Shown here: positions 18,970 to 28,471 of the stretch, in pieces
Position numbering within the stretch: the stretch's first letter is position 1
Layout of the letters: each line of letters begins with the position of its first letter
Assembly (NCBI GenBank): GCA_033344815.1
Contig: JAWPMR010000001.1
Coordinates: forward strand, 2,900,136-2,964,135
Length of the DNA stretch: 64,000 nt
Reading direction: 5' to 3'
Source of the DNA: Paracoccaceae bacterium
GTDB taxonomy: Bacteria > Pseudomonadota > Alphaproteobacteria > Rhodobacterales > Rhodobacteraceae
The notes under the pieces: generated by a model
Databases searched by the model: none
The model's input: only the letters and a program-made list of their open reading frames with translations
Told to the model about the DNA's origin: nothing
Position numbers and translations under genes: made by a program

Positions 18970-19806
18970 ATGGGCGCGCAGAGCAATCTGGCACCAATCA
19001 TCATCAAGAAGAAAAAAGTTATCGCAGGTGGTGGGCATCATGGTGGTGCCTGGAAGGTCGCGTACGCGGACTTCGTCACAGCGATGATGGCTTTTTTCAT
19101 GATGATGTGGTTGCTGAACGCAACGACTGAGCAACAACTCGCGGGGTTGGCGGATTATTTCTCGCCGACTATTCCGGTAAACCGCGTTTCTGGCGGTGGG
19201 GACGGCGCGTTTGGCGGAGACAGTATCTTTTCGGAGGAAATGCTTCCGAAAAACGGTCGTGGTGCGACTTCAGAGAACGCTACTGAAAGCGATAAATCAT
19301 CGGGTGAATCAGGCGTCAGCGAAGAGGGCGCGGAAATAAATCGGTCAGATGATGCGCTGGAAGCGGTCGAAGCAGAGCTCACGGCACGCAGCGGCGAGAG
19401 CACTGTCATGGATAACGTGCTCAAGCACATTGTGACCAGAATCACCGATGAAGGTCTTGTCATTGAACTCTTCGCGCTTGACGGTCTGCCCTTGTTCGAA
19501 GAAGGGACCGATCGTCCGACGCTGCTGATGGAAACACTTGTCGAGATTGTTGCCGATGTCAGCAAAACTCTTACAAACGGCATAGCAATAGGCGGCCATG
19601 TGCGCTCCGAACCCATCGTTGTGGCGGAAAATCCGGTTTGGGACAATTCAGCCGCACGTGCGACACGGACGCGTATGATGCTTCAGTCTCATGGGGTTGT
19701 GCCAGAAAGAATGCAGAGGGTTACGGGTCACGCAGACCGGGAACCGGTGCATCCAAACCCAATGGTTACGCGAAACAATAGGGTGGAAATCGTGCTGCTA
19801 CGCTGA
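18970..19806 (+). CDS. motB: Flagellar motor stator protein MotB
   Basis: 278 residues. I chose the ATG at 18970 (preceded closely by GGAG) because the family starts with MGAQSN and a basic KKKK stretch; the longer GTG reading adds an unrelated leader. After a His/Gly-rich turn (GGGHHGG) comes the single membrane helix, with D34 in YADFVTAMMAFFMMMWLL as the conserved proton-carrying residue. A low-complexity linker follows, then an OmpA-like peptidoglycan-binding domain (GHADREP near the end). It anchors the proton-driven stator. motA is not in the window. Confidence 0.93.
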   Translation: MGAQSNLAPIIIKKKKVIAGGGHHGGAWKVAYADFVTAMMAFFMMMWLLNATTEQQLAGLADYFSPTIPVNRVSGGGDGAFGGDSIFSEEMLPKNGRGATSENATESDKSSGESGVSEEGAEINRSDDALEAVEAELTARSGESTVMDNVLKHIVTRITDEGLVIELFALDGLPLFEEGTDRPTLLMETLVEIVADVSKTLTNGIAIGGHVRSEPIVVAENPVWDNSAARATRTRMMLQSHGVVPERMQRVTGHADREPVHPNPMVTRNNRVEIVLLR

Positions 19807-19810
19807 ATTG

Positions 19811-19856
19811 CGGCTTAAATAGGGCGGATTTTATATGTTAGCGCGGTGTTAAGCCG
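19811..19856. promoter_or_regulatory. Inverted repeat upstream of flgE
   Basis: CGGCTTAA at 19811-19818 is repeated as its exact reverse complement at 19849-19856, with 30 bases between. It fills the short gap between motB and flgE and could be a regulator site or a weak hairpin. TTAA cores occur in CtrA-type sites, but the spacing does not match the known consensus. Confidence 0.35.
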
Positions 19857-19906
19857 GGGCGTCTATCTGATTGATCAACAAATGATCACATCAGAAAGGC
19901 GTGCCC

Positions 19907-21247
19907 ATGACCATTTCATCTTCGCTCAACGCAGGCGTTGCAGGATTACAGACAAATGCCCAGCGGTTGGCGTCTATATCGGACAATATCGCAAATTCCT
20001 CAACTTTTGGCTACAAGCGAGTAGAAACGGATTTTGCGTCCATGGTCCTGTCAAGTGGTGGCGGTTCATATGCTGCCGGCGGCGTACGCGCGGACACGCA
20101 GCGCCTGATTGACCAGCGCGGGACACTCATCGGAACATCAAATGCAACTGATATTGCGGTAAGTGGCGCAGGATTAATTCCAGTGGCACAGGCGGCACAG
20201 GTGCAAACCTCCGGTGAAGATGCACCTATGTTCCTGGCGACAACCGGCTCTTTCCGTACCGACGAAAACGGGTATCTTAAATCGCAATCTGATCTGGTAT
20301 TGATGGGTTTTCCGGCAAACGCGGACGGGACAATCCCGCAATTTCCACGTGATTCTGCCGATGGTTTGGAACCGATCCGGATCAACACTTCGGCCTTGCT
20401 GGGTAGCCCAACAACAAGCATCAGCCTGGGAATCAATTTGCCTGCCACAGAAACAGCGGTCGGGGCTACCGCGGCTACAGAACAAACGCCTGTGGAATAC
20501 TTTGATAACCTGGGCACGTCGCAACGCTTGAACATTACTTTTGCACCGATTGCACCGACGCTTCCAACTGATCCTGCGACAAACCAATGGACAATGAGCA
20601 TTTACGATCAGGCGGGTGATCCTTTGGTGCCCATTGCGGAATTGGCACTTGAGTTCAACAACAGTCGTACCGGAGGGGGGACTCTGGACGACGTCATGGT
20701 AAATGCGGCGGTTTTTCCGACGCCCCCGGGCACACCGCCTACATATGATTCGACAACTGGACTTCTGGTAATTGAAGCCGCATCGGGGCCTATCGAGGTT
20801 GATATCGGCGCTTATGGCGACACTGAGGGTTTGTCCCAGCTTGACTATGCCTTTGCGCCCGTTTCCGTGACCAAGGACGGATCACCCGTTGGAAACTTCA
20901 TTGGTGTCGACATTGATGCAAATGGATATGTCAGGGCGTCGTTTGACACCGGCGAAATCAGAACGATCTATCAAGTGCCACTTGCGAATGTCGCCAACAT
21001 GAACGGTTTGCAGGCATTGGACAACCAGACTTACCTCCCATCGAGAGAAAGTGGTGACTTTTACCTGTGGGATGCGGGCAGTGGCCCCACCGGAAACATC
21101 GCTTCTTTTGCCCGTGAAGAATCCACGACGGATGTGGCAGGAGAGCTGACTGACATGATCAAGACTCAACGCGCGTATTCTTCCAATGCCAAAGTCATCC
21201 AAACCGTGGATGAGATGCTGCAAGAGACGACGAATATTAAGCGATAA
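19907..21247 (+). CDS. flgE: Flagellar hook protein FlgE
   Basis: 446 residues. The ATG at 19907 gives MTISSSLNAGVAGLQ, the usual N-terminus, with AAAGG upstream; a GTG six bases earlier is in frame but less likely. The N-terminal rod-type helix (SDNIANSSTFGYKRVETDF) and the C-terminal helix (ELTDMIKTQRAYSSNAKVIQTVDEML) are the paired coiled coils of rod/hook proteins. The middle part holds the FlgE D2-type region (EYFDNLGTSQRLNITF). It builds the flagellar hook. Confidence 0.93.
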   Translation: MTISSSLNAGVAGLQTNAQRLASISDNIANSSTFGYKRVETDFASMVLSSGGGSYAAGGVRADTQRLIDQRGTLIGTSNATDIAVSGAGLIPVAQAAQVQTSGEDAPMFLATTGSFRTDENGYLKSQSDLVLMGFPANADGTIPQFPRDSADGLEPIRINTSALLGSPTTSISLGINLPATETAVGATAATEQTPVEYFDNLGTSQRLNITFAPIAPTLPTDPATNQWTMSIYDQAGDPLVPIAELALEFNNSRTGGGTLDDVMVNAAVFPTPPGTPPTYDSTTGLLVIEAASGPIEVDIGAYGDTEGLSQLDYAFAPVSVTKDGSPVGNFIGVDIDANGYVRASFDTGEIRTIYQVPLANVANMNGLQALDNQTYLPSRESGDFYLWDAGSGPTGNIASFAREESTTDVAGELTDMIKTQRAYSSNAKVIQTVDEMLQETTNIKR

Positions 21248-21287
21248 CAAAACTTAAGAGCAGTGAACTTTAACTAGAGGGCCTGAT

Positions 21288-22733
21288 ATGACTATTTCCT
21301 CAGCGCTATCAAATGCGATGACCGGGTTGCGTGCGGCGGGACGCACGTCAGAGACGATTTCTGCCAATATCGCCAATGCAATGACGCCGGGGTATGGTGT
21401 GCGAACGGTCGACTTGTCATCGTCGCAAATTGGTGGAGTTCGCGTTGACGGCGTTACACGAAATGTCAATCCGGCCCTCTTGGCAGATCTTGGGCTCGCA
21501 CAATCCGCTTTAAGCAATGCAAATGACAGAACGAGTTTCCTCAGAGGTTACGAGGACGTCCTGGGCACACCGGACAATGAGAATTCCCTCTCCGCACGCG
21601 TAGCTGAGCTAGAGAGAAGCCTGATTACGGCAAGCAGTCGTCCTGACGCACCTGAACGGTTAGAAAGCGTCGTAACGGCAGCACGTGATTTGACAACATT
21701 GATCGCTTCCGCCTCAGAAAGCATACAGGAATCTCGCAGCGAGGCTGATCGAAAAATCAGTTTGCAGGTTGAACAACTCAATACGGCGCTGGCCGGCGTT
21801 AAGGAGCTTAACTTACAAATAACTAGGACGGAGACTTTGGGCGGCGATACGTCCGCACTTCAAGACAACCGCCAAGTTCTGGTCGACGAAATCAGTGAGA
21901 TTGTACCGATCAGACAAGTCGCCCGCGATCGAGGTCAGATAGCACTCTATTCAACGAATGGCGCGATCTTGATTGATGGCGGGGTGGCAGAAGTTGCGTT
22001 CTCGCCGGTCAATCAAGTCACACCCTATATGACACTGACAGGCGGGCAGCTATCCGGCCTGACGATAGACGGGTTTCCAGTGGCCACCGATAGCGTTCGA
22101 GGCAAACTGGGTGGTGGCTCGCTTGGGGCTCAGTTCGAAATCAGAGACGAACTTGGAGTAGATGCGCAGACGCAATTGGATGCTTTTGCCCGTGATCTCG
22201 TTGAGAGATTTCAAGACCCAGCCGTTGACCCGACCTTGGCAGTTGGTGATCCTGGGCTGTTCACCGATGCGGGCGTCGCTTTCGATCCATTGAATGAGGT
22301 TGGCTTGTCTGATCGTTTGAATGTGAACGTAGCTGTAGATAAAACCCAGGGCGGAGAAGCTTGGAGACTTCGTGACGGAATAAACGCTCTTGTCGAAGGC
22401 GATGTCGGCGACTCACGCCTGTTGCAAACGCTTTCCGACACGCTAACCGCGAAACGGATACCAGCGAGTGGTAGCTTCGGAAGCGGTGCGTTTTCATCAA
22501 CCAATCTGGTTGCAACTCTCACCTCGCAACTGGGCGCAGACCGCTCTCAGGCCGAACAGCAACAGACATTCGCATCTACTCAGTTTAACGAACTTACGCA
22601 GTTGGTTTTGGCGGATGGTGTCGACACAGATGAAGAACTGCAAAGGCTCCTTTTGGTCGAGCAAACTTACGCCGCGAATGCGCGGATGATCTCGGCTGCC
22701 GATGAAATGATGCAAACAATATTGAGGCTATAA
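21288..22733 (+). CDS. flgK: Flagellar hook-associated protein 1 FlgK
   Basis: 481 residues, shorter than enteric FlgK (about 550) but usual for this group. The N-terminus has the rod-type helix (SETISANIANAMTPGYGVR) and a long helical region with EISEIVPIRQ and STNGAILIDGG, typical of FlgK. The C-terminus ends in LLLVEQTYAANARMISAADEMMQTILRL. It joins hook and filament with FlgL, encoded two bases downstream. Confidence 0.92.
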   Translation: MTISSALSNAMTGLRAAGRTSETISANIANAMTPGYGVRTVDLSSSQIGGVRVDGVTRNVNPALLADLGLAQSALSNANDRTSFLRGYEDVLGTPDNENSLSARVAELERSLITASSRPDAPERLESVVTAARDLTTLIASASESIQESRSEADRKISLQVEQLNTALAGVKELNLQITRTETLGGDTSALQDNRQVLVDEISEIVPIRQVARDRGQIALYSTNGAILIDGGVAEVAFSPVNQVTPYMTLTGGQLSGLTIDGFPVATDSVRGKLGGGSLGAQFEIRDELGVDAQTQLDAFARDLVERFQDPAVDPTLAVGDPGLFTDAGVAFDPLNEVGLSDRLNVNVAVDKTQGGEAWRLRDGINALVEGDVGDSRLLQTLSDTLTAKRIPASGSFGSGAFSSTNLVATLTSQLGADRSQAEQQQTFASTQFNELTQLVLADGVDTDEELQRLLLVEQTYAANARMISAADEMMQTILRL

Positions 22734-22735
22734 TT

Positions 22736-23740
22736 ATGACTTCCATCTCTCTGGGTGATTTGGCTCAATCCTTTATGCTTCAACGTCGCAGTGTATCATT
22801 GCGAGAGGACATAACCCGCCTCACAGACGAACTGTCCAGTGGTCAAGTCGCTGATGTGCGCGACGTCCTGTCAGGCAACCACAACTATCTGACTGGCTTG
22901 GAACGATCACTGGAAATTCTGGACGGTTATTCAGTTGCAAATGCGGAAGCCACATATTTCACAGGTGCCATGCAAGCGGCGCTTGAGCGTGCGCAAACCT
23001 TTGGTGGCGAATTGGGGCTTGACCTGATCTTGGCCGGTGGCGGTCCCATTGGTGTTGTGTCGGGCAACCCAGGGGACAATGCAAGAATCCAACTTCAGGG
23101 CATGATCAATTCAATCAATGGCGATATCGCGGGAAGAAGCCTATTTGCTGGTATCGCGACTGACCAGGATCCTCTGCCAAGTGCGGATGATTTGATGGCG
23201 CAAGTTCTAACAGTCATCACGGGTCAAACGACGCCGGAAGATATCGTTGCTGCTGCAGAAGCTTGGTTTGCTGATCCTGCTGGTTTCGACGCAACGGCTT
23301 ACGCAGGGTCAAACACAGCGCTGGCACCTTTCGCACTTTCTGAAACCGAACGCGTCAATCTAGATGTCCGGGCAAATGAAGATGCCATAAAAAATCTTCT
23401 ATTGCATACCACTGTCGCTGCGTTGGCAGATGATCCCACGCTGGGTCTCACGGTACCTGAAAAATCGGAGTTGTTTGGTATAACTGGGATTGGCCTACAA
23501 TCAAATCAGGATCAAATGACAAGTTTGCGAGCCAAAATTGGCTTCACCGAGGAACGAATTGCGCTGATTTCTGCGCGAAACCAAGCGGAAGAAACCAGCA
23601 TGGAATTTGCTCGGAATACCTTGCTCGAGGCGGATCCATTTGAGACCGCCACCGAGCTCGAAAGTGTCCAGTTTCACCTCCAAAGCCTCTATGCTGTTAC
23701 AGTCCGCAGCTCGCAACTAGCATTGGTGAACTTCCTATGA
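22736..23740 (+). CDS. flgL: Flagellar hook-associated protein 3 FlgL
   Basis: 334 residues with flagellin-like N-terminal helix (LREDITRLTDELSSGQ) and C-terminal helix (LESVQFHLQSLYAVTVRSSQLALVNFL). The start is the ATG two bases after flgK, and the stop overlaps flgI (ATGA). FlgL forms the second hook-filament junction ring. The gene order flgE-flgK-flgL-flgI with tight spacing indicates one transcript. Confidence 0.9.
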   Translation: MTSISLGDLAQSFMLQRRSVSLREDITRLTDELSSGQVADVRDVLSGNHNYLTGLERSLEILDGYSVANAEATYFTGAMQAALERAQTFGGELGLDLILAGGGPIGVVSGNPGDNARIQLQGMINSINGDIAGRSLFAGIATDQDPLPSADDLMAQVLTVITGQTTPEDIVAAAEAWFADPAGFDATAYAGSNTALAPFALSETERVNLDVRANEDAIKNLLLHTTVAALADDPTLGLTVPEKSELFGITGIGLQSNQDQMTSLRAKIGFTEERIALISARNQAEETSMEFARNTLLEADPFETATELESVQFHLQSLYAVTVRSSQLALVNFL

Positions 23741-24840
23741 GATCAGTTCTTGCAGCGGCACTCCTTATTTTGATATCTGTAAATATTGTATTGGCAGGTC
23801 CGGTTCGAATTAAAGACTTGGTTGAGTTTGATGGTGTGCGTGGAAACGACCTCGTTGGCTATGGCCTTGTCGTAGGCTTGAACGGTAGTGGTGATGGTCT
23901 GCGCAATTCCCCTTTTACTGAAGAAATCATGTCGAATATCCTGGAGCGCCTGGGGGTGAACGTTGCGGGGGAACAGTTCAGGCCCAAGAACGTTGCGGCT
24001 GTTTTGGTGACTGCTGCGTTACCGCCTTTCTCGCGTGGCGGAAGCCAAATAGACGTAACAGTATCAGCTATTGGCGATGCTACTAGCTTGCTGGGTGGAA
24101 CACTTGTCATGACGCCTCTCAATGCAGCCGATGGTCAAATTTATGCGGTTGCTCAGGGGACAATCATTGCCGGTGGTGTCGTTGCAGATGGAGACGGTGC
24201 GAATGTCACGCAGGGTGTTCCAACAGCCGGCGTGATTCCGTCGGGTGCACGTGTGGAACGTGAAATCGAATTCGACTTATCTACTCTGACCAATCTTAGA
24301 CTTGCGCTTAGAGACGCAGATTTTACGACGGCAAGCCGCATAGAGGTCGCGATTAACTCTGACTTTGGGAGGCCCGTAGCATTCATGCTGGACTCCGGAA
24401 CAGTACAGTTAAATATACCCGAAACAAGGATGGCGTCTGTCGCTCATGCCTTGGGCAGAATTGAGAATATTTCTGTTTTGCCAGAACGCAAGGCGCGGGT
24501 TGTTGTGGACCAGCGCTCCGGCACCATTGTAATGGGTGAAGACGTTCGCATTTCACGCGTCGCGGTGTCGCAAGGAAATCTAACGTTACGAATACAGGAA
24601 GCGCCGATTGCCGTTCAACCCAACCCCTTCGCAGATGGCGAAACTGTCGTCGTGCCTAGAACAAATGCTGAGATCGAGGAAGAGCCGGGAATTGGCTTGG
24701 CGGAAGTTCCCGATGGCACATCGCTATCAGAAGTCATTGCAGGTCTCAACGCGCTTGGAGTTTCGCCGCGAGACATGATTGATATTCTCAAGAGTATAAA
24801 AGCCGCTGGTGCACTGCATGCAGAGTTTATCGTACGTTAG
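23737..24840 (+). CDS. flgI: Flagellar P-ring protein FlgI
   Basis: 367 residues, normal length. A Sec signal peptide ends near residue 20 (VLAG), followed by the diagnostic VRIKDLVEFDGVRGNDLVGYGLVVGLNGSGD. Other conserved parts are KNVAAVLVTAALPPF, GTIVMGEDVRISRVAVSQGNL and the C-terminus SPRDMIDILKSIKAAGALHAEFIVR. It forms the periplasmic bushing ring around the rod. It is the last flagellar gene on this strand in the window. Confidence 0.95.
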   Translation: MRSVLAAALLILISVNIVLAGPVRIKDLVEFDGVRGNDLVGYGLVVGLNGSGDGLRNSPFTEEIMSNILERLGVNVAGEQFRPKNVAAVLVTAALPPFSRGGSQIDVTVSAIGDATSLLGGTLVMTPLNAADGQIYAVAQGTIIAGGVVADGDGANVTQGVPTAGVIPSGARVEREIEFDLSTLTNLRLALRDADFTTASRIEVAINSDFGRPVAFMLDSGTVQLNIPETRMASVAHALGRIENISVLPERKARVVVDQRSGTIVMGEDVRISRVAVSQGNLTLRIQEAPIAVQPNPFADGETVVVPRTNAEIEEEPGIGLAEVPDGTSLSEVIAGLNALGVSPRDMIDILKSIKAAGALHAEFIVR

Positions 24841-25724
24841 AAAGTCCCAGAAACGTCGATCCGAGTGCTGCGAACGATTGCAATTACTTGGTCCTTGACA
24901 AAGAACACTTCCCCAAAACGAACGCGCTATTGGACGTCTCAAGGCAAGTGCCCGTTTTAAGTCGCAACCGCACCACGACCCGCTTACAGTGAGATCCGTC
25001 ATTTCTTTGGCTGTATTAGTAGTATTTCTAAACCCTTATATCCCTGAAAGACGCGCGATTGTCCGTTATCAGATAGCTTGACCGGCAGATGCGATTCTTC
25101 GAGCAATCTGTCGCGAGGGCTCGGGCATGCTTTTTTTTGGAGCAGGCGCAGTTCCATTGTCTACTCCGCAACAACTTCCTTAAAACTGCGCGCCTCAGCT
25201 TTCAAATTGCTGACTTCGCTGGACGTCGCCTGACGTGTAGTATCGCAAGCCAACCGCCTCTTCCCGGCTTCCATGAAGTCTTTCGACCAATTATTGTATA
25301 AGCTCTCCCCGCGAAGACTTTCAAGCACGATCTGGGTCTGCTCTTCTGTAGAGAGTTTTCGGCATGGTTTGCTTTTAATTTCAATGATATATCTGTCAGC
25401 CGCGCGTCACGGTTCGCGTTCTCATCTCGTGTCCCTTCACGGAATACGACGAGCCAGAAAGTCCTGTTAAGTAAAAACCAACTCTGTCTCAATGGCCTAG
25501 CCGGGCTGCAGTGGACTCAGAGAAACATCCCTTGACAATCGCGTGACCGAAAGGCTCTGGCGGTCTCTGAAGCATGAATGTGTTATCTCAATGCTTTTGA
25601 GACAGGTTCAGAAACGTGTTCTTGGATCAGTAAATGGCAGATCTATCAAAACTCCGAGACTCCGCGTGCGACGCATGGCTAATTACTCTCGCGAAGTATC
25701 CCGCTGGGCGCCGCAGTCTGGACT
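24841..25724. other. Gene-poor region holding an IS3 remnant
   Basis: 884 bases between flgI and the EAL-protein gene, which converge. Apart from the IS3-type fragment at about 25520-25600 I see no gene, repeat or terminator. Small open frames here lack family features. Confidence 0.5.
25520..25600 (+). pseudogene. IS3-type transposase fragment
   Basis: A short stretch translates as SLDNRVTERLWRSLKHECV, close to the strongly conserved D-N-x-x-x-E-R-L-W-R-S-L-K-x-E segment around the catalytic Glu of IS3-family OrfB integrases. The sequence before and after does not continue as a transposase, so only a small remnant survives. Confidence 0.65.
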
Positions 25725-28445
25725 TCAAGGCCCAGTTCTTGCTCCGGTTGCATCGCCGGATCCTTCTCGCCCCACATATTTTGCGAACTCAGAAAACGGC
25801 ATTGGCTTGCCGAAGAGGTAACCTTGGGCTTCAGCGCAACGGTGCTTTTTGAGAAAAGTCAGATGGTCTTCTGTTTCGACGCCCTCACACAAGAGCGTCA
25901 TCCCCAGGCCTCGAGCCAGATCGCTGATCGCTACAAGAATGGGCGCGGCCGTTGGGTCAGTGCCAAGGCAAAGCGTAAAGGATTTGTCCACTTTCAGTTT
26001 GTCGATGGGCAGTTTAGATAGATACCCCATCGATGAGTAGCCCGTTCCAAAATCGTCCAAGGCCCAGTTCACGCCGCGAAACTGGATGTCGCGCATCTTT
26101 TCTACAAGGTCGTCTGTCCCGTCGAACAAAACGGTTTCGGTCAGTTCCAGGCATAAACGTGACGCAGGAAAACCAGTGTCGCGAATAACCTTGTTGACGT
26201 CACTGACGATAGTTTCACTGGTCATCTGAAGGCCAGACACATTAACCGCGACGTTCAGGTCACCAGGTAACTTAAGGGTGTCTTGCATCGACCTTTCCAA
26301 CACCCACCCCCCGAGTTCGTTGATGAAGCCAGTCGACTCCGCGATCTGGATGAATTCATCCGGAAATACTTGGCCAAGATTTTCCGATTTCCAGCGTAAA
26401 AGTGCCTCTGAACCGATCAGTCTCAGATCGTCGAGACGGTGTTGCGGCTGATACCAAACCTCAAACTCTTCCTGATCCAGCGCCTGGCCCATCGCACGCT
26501 CGATCTCTCGTGAACGGAACTGCGTACGTGACAGCAACGGGTTGTGGGGGCGGGGTTCTGCGTCGCCCGCAAGCCGGGCTGCGTCGAGAGCTTCTTCTGC
26601 ATTGGACAACGCACCCACAGCATCAAACTCAGTATCAGTAGAGATCGTGAAGTAACCAAGCTTAACCCCCACACGCGCCTTGGCGTTTTCCAGTGTATAA
26701 GGTTCCGAAATGCACTCGCATAGAAAGCGTGCCAACGCTGCAGCGTCTTTGTCATTCGTTGCAAATTCGGTAAAGCATGCAAATGTATCGCCGCCCAGTC
26801 GTGCTATGGCCGAGATGTTCAGTCCGGCCTGCTCCAAACGTTTCACCACTTGCTGAAGCAAAGCGTCTCCGACATCACGTCCCAGGACCACATTGATTGT
26901 CTTGAAACGGCTTAGGTTGAAGACGCACACTGTGAAGGGCTCGCCCGCTTCAGCGCGCAGGCTCATGAAGTCCAGTAGCACACTACGCCGCAAAGCGCCC
27001 GTCAGCTCGTCGTAACTGGACAGATAAGCGATTTTGCGCTCCTGTTCTTTGAGTTTCGTAACATCGCGCATCGCCAGGGTGGCGATCCTCAGTATGCGTT
27101 CTTTCGTGCCTTCAAATGAGATCGTCTCAGACGGTGTAACGCTGTATTCCAGGTGTAAAGAGGTGCCACCGACAAAAGTCTCATACTTGCGGACAACTCT
27201 GTTCCCGCCGCTGCGCATCATTGCCAGCGCCTCTTCTTTCAGACGGGCAGGCAACGCGAGCTGATCTTTTTCATTCACACCAAAGAGATTGGCTGCCGTG
27301 TCGCTATGCATCGGAACCGCACCGGTTTCATCCACGATGGCAATGGCGTCGAAACTGTCATCAAACACTTGTCGAAGCAACGCGGATGTGTTCGCAACCT
27401 CTTGGCGTTGGCGGTTGATGATCCAACCGCTCAGCTTCAGTCTGCGTAGCAGGGACCAACTGCAGAAGACGAGCAAACTTGGATAAAGGGGTCCGGTCGG
27501 GACGACAACCGCATTGCTTGCAAACACTACAAACGCTGCAGCTTCGCTGGCAACAATCGCAAAGCCCGCAGCTAAAATCAGGACGACAGGTCTGCGAAAC
27601 AGGGGCGTTTGCAGGAGCAGTAAAAGCGCCAAGAGGGCCACCAGGACCCACTCAACGTTCAGGGTTGCCGGTACTACATCGGCAGCTAACGTTTCCGCTG
27701 CCATGATGTGAACCAGCGGCCCCGGAATAATCCCGTGTATGGGTACGGCGTAGAGATCACCCAATTCGATCGCCGAAGCCCCCACAATGACCGAGCGTCC
27801 CGCGATCAAATCTGGGTCGAACCGGCCAGTCGCCACATCAATGGCGGAAATGGTTGGTACGTTGTTCGGGCGAAAAGAGAAATTGATGGGAAAGCTGCCT
27901 GACCGCGCTGAGAACGTTCCAGTAAGCAGCGCAGCGGCAGAGGGAATGTAAATGCCCTCGATGGTTTCACCGAAAGGATAGAAACGCACCGCACCTTGTC
28001 TATCGCTGAATACGTTGACCAGCGCAGGCCAACTTCGTTCGGCAAAAAACGCCAGTGGCCAGTTTGTTGTTTGCTCGGCATTGCCAGTTCGTCCCGCTTG
28101 TTGAAACACAGGCAAATAGGCACTTCCGGATCGATCCAAGGCGTTAGCGAAGGCCGTGTCACCTGTCGGATCAGATGAAAATGCAAAATCAATGTCGAAG
28201 AAGACGTCAAGCGCATTGGCATCAGTCAGATTGTCGAGGATGTCCGCATGCACTTGACGTGACCAAGGCCATGCTCCGACAGACTGGATGGAAGTCGCAT
28301 CAATGGCGACAAAGACGAAGTTACCAGAGGTTGCGCGCTCAGCGTGTGTGGTGCGAAAATCTTCGAGACGATCATTCAGACCTGAAAGAAAGCCACCGAG
28401 GTCAGCGAAAAAGACCGCGGTGACAATCAGATGTGCGATGAGCAC
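25725..28445 (-). CDS. CHASE2-PAS-GGDEF(degenerate)-EAL signalling protein
   Basis: About 906 residues from a GTG at 28445, placed 27 bases after the FecR gene stop. Domain order: an N-terminal membrane helix, a periplasmic CHASE2 domain (FVAIDATSIQSVGAWPWSR, residues about 35-260), three membrane helices (about 270-345), a PAS-like region (about 360-470), a GGDEF domain and an EAL domain. The cyclase motif reads GGDTF instead of GGDEF, so synthesis of c-di-GMP is probably lost. The phosphodiesterase side is intact: EALLR, NVSG, ELTET, DDFGTGYSS, KVDKSF and EGVE are all present. It probably lowers c-di-GMP in response to a periplasmic cue. Pairing of a FecR-domain protein with a CHASE2 sensor recurs in bacteria, so the upstream gene is a likely partner. 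Confidence 0.9.
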   Translation of the reverse strand: MLIAHLIVTAVFFADLGGFLSGLNDRLEDFRTTHAERATSGNFVFVAIDATSIQSVGAWPWSRQVHADILDNLTDANALDVFFDIDFAFSSDPTGDTAFANALDRSGSAYLPVFQQAGRTGNAEQTTNWPLAFFAERSWPALVNVFSDRQGAVRFYPFGETIEGIYIPSAAALLTGTFSARSGSFPINFSFRPNNVPTISAIDVATGRFDPDLIAGRSVIVGASAIELGDLYAVPIHGIIPGPLVHIMAAETLAADVVPATLNVEWVLVALLALLLLLQTPLFRRPVVLILAAGFAIVASEAAAFVVFASNAVVVPTGPLYPSLLVFCSWSLLRRLKLSGWIINRQRQEVANTSALLRQVFDDSFDAIAIVDETGAVPMHSDTAANLFGVNEKDQLALPARLKEEALAMMRSGGNRVVRKYETFVGGTSLHLEYSVTPSETISFEGTKERILRIATLAMRDVTKLKEQERKIAYLSSYDELTGALRRSVLLDFMSLRAEAGEPFTVCVFNLSRFKTINVVLGRDVGDALLQQVVKRLEQAGLNISAIARLGGDTFACFTEFATNDKDAAALARFLCECISEPYTLENAKARVGVKLGYFTISTDTEFDAVGALSNAEEALDAARLAGDAEPRPHNPLLSRTQFRSREIERAMGQALDQEEFEVWYQPQHRLDDLRLIGSEALLRWKSENLGQVFPDEFIQIAESTGFINELGGWVLERSMQDTLKLPGDLNVAVNVSGLQMTSETIVSDVNKVIRDTGFPASRLCLELTETVLFDGTDDLVEKMRDIQFRGVNWALDDFGTGYSSMGYLSKLPIDKLKVDKSFTLCLGTDPTAAPILVAISDLARGLGMTLLCEGVETEDHLTFLKKHRCAEAQGYLFGKPMPFSEFAKYVGREGSGDATGARTGP

Positions 28446-28471
28446 ATGGCGCAGGACGACAAAAGAAGACG

